Assembly: GCF_023266035.1 (NCBI RefSeq)
Contig: NZ_JAHFRY010000023.1
Location: 1 to 39,262, forward strand
Origin: Nevskia sp.
GTDB lineage: Bacteria; Pseudomonadota; Gammaproteobacteria; Nevskiales; Nevskiaceae
DNA: 39,262 bases
Direction of reading: 5' to 3'
The notes under the pieces are model-generated. The model did no database searches. It saw only the letters and a program-made list of their open reading frames with translations, and was not told where the DNA came from. Made by a program: the position numbers and the translations under genes. Each line of letters opens with the position of its first letter. The stretch's first letter is position 1. Of this stretch, positions 1 through 7,209 are shown piece by piece.

Positions 1-284
1 AGGCCGGCGTTGTTGACGACGAGATCGAGGCCGCCAAAGCGCACGATGGCCTCGGCGGTCGCCGCTTGCCAATCGGCTTCGTGGGTGACATCGAGCCGGA
101 AGAAGCTGGCCGCCGCGCCGAACTTCGCCGCCAGCGCCTTGCCTTCGTCGACGAGCAGATCGGTGATCAGCACGCGCGCGCCGCCGGCGATCAGCTGCTC
201 GGCCGTTTCGGCACCGATGCCGCGCGCCGCGCCGGTGACCAGCGCGACCTTGCCATCGACACGAAAGGGGTCGGTAGTGCTCAT
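1..284 (-). CDS. SDR family NAD(P)-dependent oxidoreductase, N-terminal part (cut by window edge)
   Basis: The reverse strand reads from an ATG at 284 and is still open at base 1, giving about 94 N-terminal residues of a short-chain dehydrogenase/reductase. Visible family marks are the Rossmann nucleotide-binding motif TGAARGIG near residues 15-22, an acidic residue after the second beta strand (ITDLL), an LDVT segment, and NNAG at the window edge. The catalytic Ser-Tyr-Lys part lies outside the window. It is the last visible gene of a leftward operon behind the FAD hydroxylase (35-bp gap), so oxidation of a dihydrodiol, alcohol or hydroxyacyl intermediate of that pathway is a reasonable inference. 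The substrate cannot be read from the sequence. Confidence 0.9.
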   Translation of the reverse strand, partial: MSTTDPFRVDGKVALVTGAARGIGAETAEQLIAGGARVLITDLLVDEGKALAAKFGAAASFFRLDVTHEADWQAATAEAIVRFGGLDLVVNNAG

Positions 285-319
285 TTGCACTGTGCTCCTG
301 ACGACGTGGAATGGATGAC

Positions 320-2089
320 TCAGGCCTTGCAGAGAATCTGTGCGAGCACGCGGCCCAGCACGTCCGAAGGATTTGTTTCCTTGCCGCTGGAGCGGAAGCC
401 CACATGGGTATCCGGACGAACCAGGATCGCGCCGCCTTCCTCGACCTGTTTCAGCTGCGCCCAGGTGCCAGTCGGATCGGCGTAGTCACCGCCCTCGCCG
501 ATCACATAGGCATCGATGGTCACGCCGTACTTCTTGGCAGCGGCGGCGGCGGCTTCCTTCCAGGCCTTGCCCTTGGCATCGGTCAGCAGCACGAAGCGGC
601 CATGACCGGTGATGTCGTGCGTCGACACTTTGCCGTTTGCGCCCTCCAGCCAGGCATGCGGCAGGCGATGACCGGGACGCGTGGTGACCACGTAGTTGAC
701 GCCCATCGGATCGCGTGCCGGTGCCGGCGTACCGTCGGCCACCACGGCGTTGCCGTCGTAGTGGAAGCCCATTTCCAGATCGTGGGCACAGAACTCCATG
801 CGCTGGGTCTGCAGCACTTCGTGCATGCGCGCGCGGGCCCAGTCGCCTTCGTAGCCTTCGGAGATCAGCGTGTGGAACGCGCCGGCATTGACCTCCGGCG
901 GCGCGCCCGGAATCAGGCCGAAGCCGGCATCAGTGACGAAGTGGTTCATGAACGTGAACAGCGCCCACTTGGTGTTGCGCGCGGCCACCGGGCGGCGCTC
1001 CTGCTCGTAGCTGTCGAGCAGTTTCAGCGATGCTTCGCCCTTGACCAGCGCAGTCAGCTTCCACGCCAGGTTGTGCGCATCCTGGATACCGGAATTCAGA
1101 CCCAGCCCGGTGGTCGGTGGATGGCGATGTGCCGCATCACCGATCACCACGCAGCGACCGCCCTGATACTTGTTGGCGAGGATCGCTTCGACGATCCAGT
1201 GGCTGACCTTGTGCACGTGGATGTCGAGGTCCGGCAGCTTCAGCAACTCGCGGATGCGCGGCACGATCACGCTTTCGTCGAAGTCCGGATCGCCGGGACG
1301 GAATGCGAAGTGGAACACCCATTCTTCCGAGCGCCGGTCGTAGTGCGTCGGGCCCATCGCCACCATCGCGCCACTGCCCCAGCCGCCGCCCCCTTCGGGG
1401 TTGATGAACCAGCGGATCAGTGGCGCATCGTCATCGATGTGCTTCGACAGGTCCGCAGTGAAATGCGTGCTGACCATGTCGATGAGATTGGTCGGGCCTT
1501 CCAGCTCGATGCCCAGCTTGGGGCCGATGGTGCGGCCACGATCGGCGCCGACCAGGAACTGCGAGCGCACCTGATAGGTCTCGCCGCTCTTGAGGTCCTT
1601 GATCAGCGAGGTCACGCCGTCGGCGTCCTGCTCGAAGCTCAGCAGCTCGTTGCCGAAACGCACGTCGCCCGGCGCGCCGCGTTCGGCGAAATCCTTGAGC
1701 ACCGGCTCCAGACGCAGCAGCGGCAGGTTGGCCGACAGCACGGCGCTGTCTCTGGTGTACATGTCATACAGCGCACCACCGCCGAAGGCATCCATGCGGT
1801 AGATGGTCTTCTGGTCGAGGGGGCCGTCGCCGCCCAGCGAGGTGAGCCAATGCACCTGGTGCATGTTCTCGAACTTGGTGCCGCGCTGGTAGATGGTGTC
1901 GGCAACGCCGTACTCGCGGAAAATTTCCATCGTCCGCTGGTTCAGGTAATGCGCCTTCGGTAGATGCGAAGTCGAATCGTGGCGCTCCACCAGCAGCGAC
2001 TTCGTGCCCTGCGCGGACAGGAAGATCGACAGGCTCAGGCCGGAACCACCACCGCCGCAGATCAGGACCGGCGTTTCGAGGGTTTTCAT
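320..2089 (-). CDS. FAD-dependent aromatic hydroxylase (PheA/TfdB-type monooxygenase)
   Basis: A 589-residue flavoprotein of the FAD_binding_3 family, close to the usual length of phenol/dichlorophenol hydroxylases. The N-terminal dinucleotide fold has GGGGSG at residues 12-17, followed by a strand ending in VER. The middle motif is GADRGR at 181-186, where most relatives have GADGGR/GADGAR. The C-terminal FAD ribityl motif is VIGDAAH with G317-D318, followed by GLGLNSGIQDAHNL. The last ~150 residues look like the thioredoxin-like C-terminal domain of this group. The expected reaction is NAD(P)H-dependent ortho-hydroxylation of a phenolic ring in the cytosol, giving a catechol for the divergently encoded extradiol dioxygenase. 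No strong Shine-Dalgarno precedes the ATG, which suggests coupling to the upstream Rieske gene 41 bp away. Confidence 0.9.
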   Translation of the reverse strand: MKTLETPVLICGGGGSGLSLSIFLSAQGTKSLLVERHDSTSHLPKAHYLNQRTMEIFREYGVADTIYQRGTKFENMHQVHWLTSLGGDGPLDQKTIYRMDAFGGGALYDMYTRDSAVLSANLPLLRLEPVLKDFAERGAPGDVRFGNELLSFEQDADGVTSLIKDLKSGETYQVRSQFLVGADRGRTIGPKLGIELEGPTNLIDMVSTHFTADLSKHIDDDAPLIRWFINPEGGGGWGSGAMVAMGPTHYDRRSEEWVFHFAFRPGDPDFDESVIVPRIRELLKLPDLDIHVHKVSHWIVEAILANKYQGGRCVVIGDAAHRHPPTTGLGLNSGIQDAHNLAWKLTALVKGEASLKLLDSYEQERRPVAARNTKWALFTFMNHFVTDAGFGLIPGAPPEVNAGAFHTLISEGYEGDWARARMHEVLQTQRMEFCAHDLEMGFHYDGNAVVADGTPAPARDPMGVNYVVTTRPGHRLPHAWLEGANGKVSTHDITGHGRFVLLTDAKGKAWKEAAAAAAKKYGVTIDAYVIGEGGDYADPTGTWAQLKQVEEGGAILVRPDTHVGFRSSGKETNPSDVLGRVLAQILCKA

Positions 2090-2130
2090 GTTGTTCTGGG
2101 ACGTTTCGTGATGGAGAGCGGGAATGGAGT

Positions 2131-3243
2131 TCAGACCACTGGCAGGATCGGCGAGCGGGACTGACCGTGCTGCTGGCGCAGACTCGACAGCACCGGGTTT
2201 TCAGGCCGGGGCACCGCCTGCTGTTCGCGCAGCCGCGCCAACAGCTTGCGAGCGCGCTGGGCGGCAGCATCGGAGGCGAACATCACCGGATCGACTTCCT
2301 CGAACGAGCGATCGCCGAGCATCCGCTGCTGGGCTTCGATGACCACCTGATCCTGGCCCTCGAACGCACCTTTGATGACCTGCCGCCACAACTCGCCGGC
2401 AGCCGGATCGTTCTGCTTGTAAGCGCGCGTGATGCCCCAGAAGTAGTAGGTGGTAGTCGCGTCCTTCGGTGTCAGGATGTCGGTGCCGTAGATCCAGGCG
2501 CCTTCGCCGCGCGGCCGTCCGGGATGGGCGATACCGACATCGAGCAGCATGTGCGCCGGCGCATCCCAGCGCATGTAGGCCCAGTGATCGACCGGATCAC
2601 CTTCCTTGTGGCCGTCGAAGATCATGTGGAAGGCCGGCATCGCATCACAGTTCGGCGCCCAGCGATTGGCGTAGATCGTCGTGCCCTGTTCGATCGTCTG
2701 CAGCTTGCTGGCGGTGTAGCCGGCACTGGACAGCAGGCCTTCGTGGACGAACTCCGAATGCGCGAGGTCGAGCAGGTTGTCGGTGATCAGTTCGTAGTGG
2801 GCTTTCATCTCGATGACGCCGCCGACGAAGGCCAGTTCCGGATCCTTGTGGCAGCTGAAATCAGGAATCGTCGCCGGATCGGCCTTGTCGACTTCGCCGA
2901 ACCACAGCCAGATCAGATTGTGGCGCTCGATGACCGGATAGCTCGCGGTGCGCATGCGCGTCGGGATCATGCCGTCGCCATGCGGGTTCAGTACGCAGGT
3001 GCCCGCACCGTTAAAACGTAGTCCGTGATACGGACACTGCACGGCGTCGCCGATCAGCTTGCCGAGATGCAGCGGCGCGTGACGATGCGGGCAGGCATTG
3101 CCGATCGCCACCGCATCGCCGTTCTCCTTGCGATAAAGCAGCACCGGCTGCTCGAGGATGGTTCGCTCCAGCAGGCTGCGACTAAGCTCGTTCGACCAGG
3201 CGGCGACATACCAGGCGTTGTTCAGATAGCGCGCAGTGGTCAT
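2131..3243 (-). CDS. Rieske non-haem iron oxygenase, VanA-like (370 aa)
   Basis: A single-component-type Rieske oxygenase terminal subunit. The Rieske [2Fe-2S] ligands are C51-x-H53 and C70-x-x-H73 (CPHRH and CPYHG). The mononuclear iron motif is NLLDLAHSEFVH, with bridging D159 and ligands H162 and H167. Size and motif order fit the vanillate O-demethylase/toluenesulfonate monooxygenase branch, which removes methyl groups or hydroxylates substituted rings. The start lies only 3 bp after the stop of the preceding Rieske gene, so the two are almost certainly translationally coupled. No VanB-type reductase is visible in the window, so electrons must come from a reductase encoded elsewhere. Family assignment is firm; the substrate is unknown. 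Confidence 0.93.
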   Translation of the reverse strand: MTTARYLNNAWYVAAWSNELSRSLLERTILEQPVLLYRKENGDAVAIGNACPHRHAPLHLGKLIGDAVQCPYHGLRFNGAGTCVLNPHGDGMIPTRMRTASYPVIERHNLIWLWFGEVDKADPATIPDFSCHKDPELAFVGGVIEMKAHYELITDNLLDLAHSEFVHEGLLSSAGYTASKLQTIEQGTTIYANRWAPNCDAMPAFHMIFDGHKEGDPVDHWAYMRWDAPAHMLLDVGIAHPGRPRGEGAWIYGTDILTPKDATTTYYFWGITRAYKQNDPAAGELWRQVIKGAFEGQDQVVIEAQQRMLGDRSFEEVDPVMFASDAAAQRARKLLARLREQQAVPRPENPVLSSLRQQHGQSRSPILPVV

Positions 3244-3246
3244 TGG

Positions 3247-4518
3247 CTATTCCGCCAGCGCTTCGCGGACCGTCGCCGAAGCCACCCATTTCTGGATGGT
3301 CTCGATCGAATGGCGGAGCAGGAATTCACCGTCCTGCAGAATGATTTCGGACTTGCCGCCGGACTCCATTGCCTTCTGCTGACGTTCCAGATTGCCGACG
3401 TCCTCGAGGAAGATTTCCGCCATCCGGCAGCTGTAGTGCTCTTGCTGGAAACGCTGGCGAACATCGGCAGCGACCGGCGTGTGCATTCTCGCCACCCAGC
3501 GCGTGGTGTTCACCGACAGCGGCCAGAACTCCAGAGTGAAGAAGCCGCCGGGTGAATAGAAAATCAGGAAGTTGGGAAACAGCCAGCAGATCTCGGTGGC
3601 CCAGTTCGGCACCTTGTTCGGGTTGATTGCCGGATGGTTCTGCAGCGCCTGCATGTCGGCTGCATCGTTGGCGCCCAGGGTGTTGCCGGTATCGATGTTG
3701 CTGTAGGCCAGTCGCTCGATCAGCGACGATTCCGGCGGCAGGTAGTTCGGGTTGCCGAAGGTGGTCATCGTGCGATGGGCGCCGCGCACGTTGCCGCTCA
3801 GCGGCCGCGCGTAGCGATTGCTATCGTTGGCGAAGGTGTCGCCCAGGGTCGACGGGTGCAGCACCGGCACGTGGTAGGACTCGCAGAAGGCATCGATGGT
3901 CACTTTCCAGTTGGCGCGCATGCTGGTCACGTCGACGGTGAACGCCTGCGTGGCGGCCGGGGCCGGCGCATCGCGGAAGGCTTCACCGAAGTTGCCGAGG
4001 AACTCGGTCAGCGTCACTTCCGGCTGCTTCTGCAGGTTGATGAAGATCCAGCCTTCCCAGGTCTCGCAGGCGATCGGCGTCAGGCCGCATTTCTTCATGT
4101 CCAGATCGAAGAAGTTGGCGCGATCGGGCACGCCGATGCAGTCGCCGGTATTGCGGTAAGCCCAGTTGTGATACTTGCAGACGAAGCGGCTGCCCTTGCC
4201 CGAGGTCTCGTGCACGACCAGGTTGGCGCGGTGCGAGCAGACGTTGTGGAAGGCGCGAATCTGGTCCTTGGCATCGCGGGTGATCAGCGCGATGACGCCG
4301 CAGATCTCGATTTCCTTGACCATGAAACTGTCGGCTTCCGGCAGCTGCTCGACCCGGCCCATGCACAGCCAGGCGCGGCCGAAGACGCGATCGCGTTCCT
4401 GCTCGTACCAGGCTTGGGAAATGTAGGGCGCGATCGGGATCGGCCCGGTGCCGAGGCCATTCGGCACGGTCAGCTTCGGGAATTCGGTGTTCGGCTTCGG
4501 CAGGTCAACGACACTCAT
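3247..4518 (-). CDS. Aromatic ring-hydroxylating dioxygenase alpha subunit (Rieske)
   Basis: A 423-residue Rieske oxygenase. An upstream in-frame TTG would add five residues, but the ATG at 4518 has GGGGAG a few bases upstream and is preferred. The [2Fe-2S] ligands are C94-x-H96 and C114-x-x-H117 (CSHR, CKYH). The catalytic-iron motif is FCESYHVPVLH: bridging E213 with H216 and H221. Glu instead of the usual bridging Asp is typical of the GbcA/CntA-like branch. Large alpha subunits often pair with a small beta subunit and a reductase; neither is adjacent. It follows a small unknown gene and overlaps the operon spacing of the VanA-like gene, so two different Rieske oxygenases are co-transcribed. 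Confidence 0.93.
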   Translation of the reverse strand: MSVVDLPKPNTEFPKLTVPNGLGTGPIPIAPYISQAWYEQERDRVFGRAWLCMGRVEQLPEADSFMVKEIEICGVIALITRDAKDQIRAFHNVCSHRANLVVHETSGKGSRFVCKYHNWAYRNTGDCIGVPDRANFFDLDMKKCGLTPIACETWEGWIFINLQKQPEVTLTEFLGNFGEAFRDAPAPAATQAFTVDVTSMRANWKVTIDAFCESYHVPVLHPSTLGDTFANDSNRYARPLSGNVRGAHRTMTTFGNPNYLPPESSLIERLAYSNIDTGNTLGANDAADMQALQNHPAINPNKVPNWATEICWLFPNFLIFYSPGGFFTLEFWPLSVNTTRWVARMHTPVAADVRQRFQQEHYSCRMAEIFLEDVGNLERQQKAMESGGKSEIILQDGEFLLRHSIETIQKWVASATVREALAE

Positions 4519-4572
4519 GGACACTCTCCCCAATCGAGAAACTGCGGCAAACGCGATACAGACGCTGGGCGA

Positions 4573-4947
4573 TCACCAGCCTTGCGGCCAGGGTCCCCGG
4601 CCGATGTGCATGCCGTGTGGAAAGGGCGAAGCGGCGGCGCGCGGCTGACCGTGGAATTCCACCGCCATCGCCGCATGCGGCAGCGACAGCAGCAGGCGCA
4701 GCAGCCGGGTCGCGTCGTCCGGCATCGCAGCTAGCGGAAACTGTTCGAGATACGCCAGGCCTTCATCGGCACGCGGCACGGCCGCTTCGTAGAAGCTGCG
4801 GATCTCGGCCATCGAAGCGCGAGCCCGGCGATCCCAGCGGATGTCGTTGGTCGCGCCCGCCCAGTAGTCGACAAAGGGCTCCAGCGCCTCGAAGCCCGCA
4901 GGCAAGGAATTGGGCAGCGAAGCCGGCAATGAAGTCTGCATCCGCAT
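4573..4947 (-). CDS. Small uncharacterised protein within the oxygenase operon
   Basis: A 124-residue protein that I do not recognise. The ATG at 4947 follows a good Shine-Dalgarno (GAGAGGAG) and is preferred to the longer open frame that would run into the FAH gene. The sequence looks mainly helical, with a run of acidic and aromatic residues (FEALEPFVDYWAG, FYEAAVP) and a Leu-rich helix (LLRLLLSLPHAAMAVEFHG). It ends in a Gly/Pro/His-rich tail (HGMHIGRGPWPQGW). There is no signal peptide or membrane segment. It sits between the FAH-family hydrolase (73-bp gap) and the Rieske alpha subunit (54-bp gap) in the same direction. An accessory or assembly role for the oxygenase is only a guess from position. 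Confidence 0.75.
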   Translation of the reverse strand: MRMQTSLPASLPNSLPAGFEALEPFVDYWAGATNDIRWDRRARASMAEIRSFYEAAVPRADEGLAYLEQFPLAAMPDDATRLLRLLLSLPHAAMAVEFHGQPRAAASPFPHGMHIGRGPWPQGW

Positions 4948-5020
4948 CAGCGTCTCCTCTCTCGCAGGGAACGATCCGCACTCTGTCGGCGCGGTTCGCC
5001 GGTAGCTTTGCCGCTTTGCT

Positions 5021-5881
5021 TCAGCGCGGCTCGGGTTCGACCCGGTTCTCGATCGCGCCCAGGCCTTCGATCTCGATGCGCACCACATCGCCAGCCTTCA
5101 GGTAGCGCGGCGGCTTCGACACGGCGCCGACACCGGCCGGCGTGCCGGTCAGCAACAGATCACCCGGTTCCAGGGTCATCGCCTGCGACAGGTGTTCGAT
5201 CATCGCGTAGACATCGAAAACCATTTCACGAGTATTGGAGTCCTGGCGGACTTCTCCATTCACGGTGGCGCGGATGGCCAGCGCCTGCGGATCGGCGATC
5301 TCGTCGGCGCTGGTGATCCACGGCCCGAACGGGCAATGCGTGTCGAAGGACTTGCCGACCACGAACTGCGAGGTGCGCAACTGCCAGTCACGGACGCTGA
5401 CATCGTTGGCGCAGCAGTAACCGGCGATCGCGGCCTTGGCCTGCTCGCGCGTGGCATGGCGAACCTTCTTGCCGATGACGATGGCCAGCTCGGCTTCGTA
5501 GTCGAGCCTGGTCGAAACACTGGGCAGATCGACGTTGCTGTGAGGACCATTCGCGGAGGTCGTCATCTTCGCGAACCAGGTCTGCACTTCCGGCAGCGCC
5601 ATGTTCGCTTCCAGCGCGTGATCGCGATAGTTCAGGCCCAGCGCCAGAATCTTGCCGGGGCGCGGAATCGGCGCCAGCAGATGCACATCGGTCAATGCGT
5701 GGTCAGGCTGGGCGGCGGCGATCTTGTCCAGATCGGCACGCAGGCCCGGCAGCGCTTCCAGCAGGCCGAGCATCGTCACCGGAGCCTGCGGCAGATGGCG
5801 CGCAATGTCGTGCAAGCCATCACCGACGACCAATCCGATCCGTGCCTTGCCGCCATTCACGGTGTACGTCGCAAGCTTCAT
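5021..5881 (-). CDS. Fumarylacetoacetate hydrolase (FAH) family protein
   Basis: A 286-residue FAH-superfamily enzyme. The start at 5881 is fixed by GGAGGAGAG just upstream; the longer open frame to 6154 would cross the divergent promoter. It has the hallmark GLNYRDHA (residues 82-89) and the metal ligands E129, E131 (in DYEAELAIVIGK) and D160 (in CCANDVSVRDWQ), then the TGTPAGVG loop near the C-terminus. Family members cleave C-C bonds in fumarylpyruvate or acylpyruvates, or isomerise and decarboxylate meta-cleavage products. As first gene of the leftward operon opposite an extradiol-type dioxygenase, it probably processes the ring-cleavage product. The exact reaction (hydrolase, isomerase or decarboxylase) cannot be told from sequence alone. 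Confidence 0.93.
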   Translation of the reverse strand: MKLATYTVNGGKARIGLVVGDGLHDIARHLPQAPVTMLGLLEALPGLRADLDKIAAAQPDHALTDVHLLAPIPRPGKILALGLNYRDHALEANMALPEVQTWFAKMTTSANGPHSNVDLPSVSTRLDYEAELAIVIGKKVRHATREQAKAAIAGYCCANDVSVRDWQLRTSQFVVGKSFDTHCPFGPWITSADEIADPQALAIRATVNGEVRQDSNTREMVFDVYAMIEHLSQAMTLEPGDLLLTGTPAGVGAVSKPPRYLKAGDVVRIEIEGLGAIENRVEPEPR

Positions 5882-5944
5882 CGTCTCTCCTCCAGCGGTC
5901 CACTTTGAAAATGGACTCAAGTCTTGTCTTCGATTGGCGTGCAA

Positions 5945-5959
5945 GCAGTCACTGACTGC
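5945..5959. promoter_or_regulatory. 15-bp inverted repeat in the divergent promoter region
   Basis: GCAGTCACTGACTGC is a perfect 7+1+7 inverted repeat, 64 bp upstream of the FAH start and about 95 bp upstream of the dioxygenase start. Its placement between divergent catabolic promoters makes it a candidate operator. No regulator can be assigned from the sequence. Confidence 0.45.
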
Positions 5960-5977
5960 ACGCCCTCGAAATTTGAA

Positions 5978-6005
5978 TTGACCATATGGTAAGAATGTGC
6001 AGAAT
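5978..6005 (+). promoter_or_regulatory. Candidate promoter with ACCATATGGT palindrome for the rightward operon
   Basis: TTGACC (5978-5983) and CAGAAT (6000-6005) are separated by 16 bp and resemble sigma-70 -35 and -10 boxes. The perfect 10-bp palindrome ACCATATGGT (5981-5990) overlaps the -35 box, so a bound dimer could block or position polymerase. The half-site ACC/GGT resembles the centre of the palindrome in front of the marR gene, but with a different spacing, so control by that MarR protein is only a possibility. Confidence 0.4.
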
Positions 6006-6053
6006 GCAAGCACCCGCGGCACACACTCGGGATGCGACAGGAGAGGAGAAACC

Positions 6054-6719
6054 ATGAACGCAGACAGTCTGGCGACCACGCCGGCGCGAACCCAGGCAGC
6101 GGCTCCGGCCAAGGCACCGGAAAGCAGGTCGGACGGCACAATCGTGCCGACCAAGCTCGCGCATTACGTCATCCGCGCCAAGCATTTCGAAGCGATGCTC
6201 AGCTGGTACCGCACGGTGTTCCACCTGCGCACCACCTTCGAAGCGCCGGTGATCGCCTTCCTCAGCTATGACGAGGAACATCACCGCATCGCCTTCCTGA
6301 ACACCGCGCATCTGCCCAGCCCGGACACGATGCGCACCGGCATCGACCACGTCGCTTTCACCTATGCCGATCTGCCAGCGCTGCTGCACACCTGGCAGCG
6401 GCTGAAGGCTGAAGGCATCGCGCCGTTCTGGTGCATCAATCACGGCCCGACCACCTCGATGTATTACCGCGATCCGGATGGCAACGAGGTCGAGCTGCAG
6501 GTCGAGAACTTCGACACGCTGGCCGAATCGACAGCCTGGTTCAGCTCGGCGGCATTCGAGGCCAATCCGATCGGTGTCGATTTCGATCCCGAGGCGCTCA
6601 GCGCCAAACTGCACAGCGGTACGCCGATCAACAATCTGCTGCAGCAGGGCGCAGCACCAGTTGCGCCGGGTAAGGCCTATCAGTTCACGACGCTGCCACC
6701 GCCGCCAGGTGCAGCATGA
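6054..6719 (+). CDS. VOC-family (extradiol-type) dioxygenase
   Basis: A 221-residue protein of the vicinal oxygen chelate superfamily. The ATG at 6054 follows GGAGAGGAG and is chosen over the upstream ATG at 5997, which lies in the promoter. One VOC module is clear. H37 (LAHYVIRAK), H99 (GIDHVAFTY) and E147 (in DPDGNEVELQVEN) form the usual 2-His-1-Glu metal site, with H130 (INHG) as a likely active-site acid/base. The Ala/Pro-rich N-terminus (residues 1-28) looks disordered, and residues 155-221 form an extension. The likely reaction is Fe(II)-dependent cleavage of a catecholic ring, matching the hydroxylase and FAH genes in the divergent operon. A glyoxalase-like or other VOC activity remains possible. 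Confidence 0.88.
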   Translation: MNADSLATTPARTQAAAPAKAPESRSDGTIVPTKLAHYVIRAKHFEAMLSWYRTVFHLRTTFEAPVIAFLSYDEEHHRIAFLNTAHLPSPDTMRTGIDHVAFTYADLPALLHTWQRLKAEGIAPFWCINHGPTTSMYYRDPDGNEVELQVENFDTLAESTAWFSSAAFEANPIGVDFDPEALSAKLHSGTPINNLLQQGAAPVAPGKAYQFTTLPPPPGAA

Positions 6720-7120
6720 GTAGCTCGGAAAAGACTGCAGCCATCGAAGCCTGTACTGCGCTGTGCAAGGCCTACGGCACGCTGGCCGATGCCGGCAAGG
6801 CCGATGAGTTCGCCCGCCTCTATGTTGAGGATGGCGTGTTCGATCGCATGGGCCAGCTGATCAGCGGCCACGCCGCGATCCGTGAAGTGATCGCCGGCCG
6901 CCCGGCGGGCACCTGGTCGAAACACGTCTGCAGCAACATCCGCATCACTATCGATGACGATGGCCGCAATGCCTCCGGTGTCGTCGATCTCGACATGCAG
7001 CGCGGCATCGCCGGCAACGACGAGGTGCAGCGCCTGCGCGGCATCTATCACGATCGCTACACGCTGACCGCCGAGGGCTGGCGCATCCAGTTGCGCAAGG
7101 TCGTGCTGGTTCCTTCCTAG
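6716..7120 (+). CDS. NTF2-like (SnoaL-type) protein
   Basis: A 134-residue protein whose ATG overlaps the stop of the dioxygenase gene (ATGA), so the two are translationally coupled. It shows the SnoaL/NTF2-like cone pattern: N-terminal helices with YGTLADAGKADEFARLYVEDGVFD, then GHAAIREVIAGRP and C-terminal strands ending in GWRIQLRKVVLVP. There is no signal peptide. Such folds serve as small hydrolases, isomerases or dehydratases, and are also the fold of ring-hydroxylating dioxygenase beta subunits. The length is shorter than a usual beta subunit. A catalytic step on a ring-cleavage product or a structural partner role are both open. Confidence 0.85.
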   Translation: MSSSEKTAAIEACTALCKAYGTLADAGKADEFARLYVEDGVFDRMGQLISGHAAIREVIAGRPAGTWSKHVCSNIRITIDDDGRNASGVVDLDMQRGIAGNDEVQRLRGIYHDRYTLTAEGWRIQLRKVVLVPS

Positions 7121-7209
7121 CAGCACTCACGCCGCCATCCGTCTCCCGGATCGGCGTAACTTCGTTCGCTGAACCATGGCGGCCGCGCTGCGGCCTCCGG
7201 AGGCTGCTC

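Noticed and set aside
311-1963. A 550-codon open frame on the plus strand
   Set aside because: Antisense to the FAD hydroxylase, which has intact FAD motifs; the shadow frame has none.
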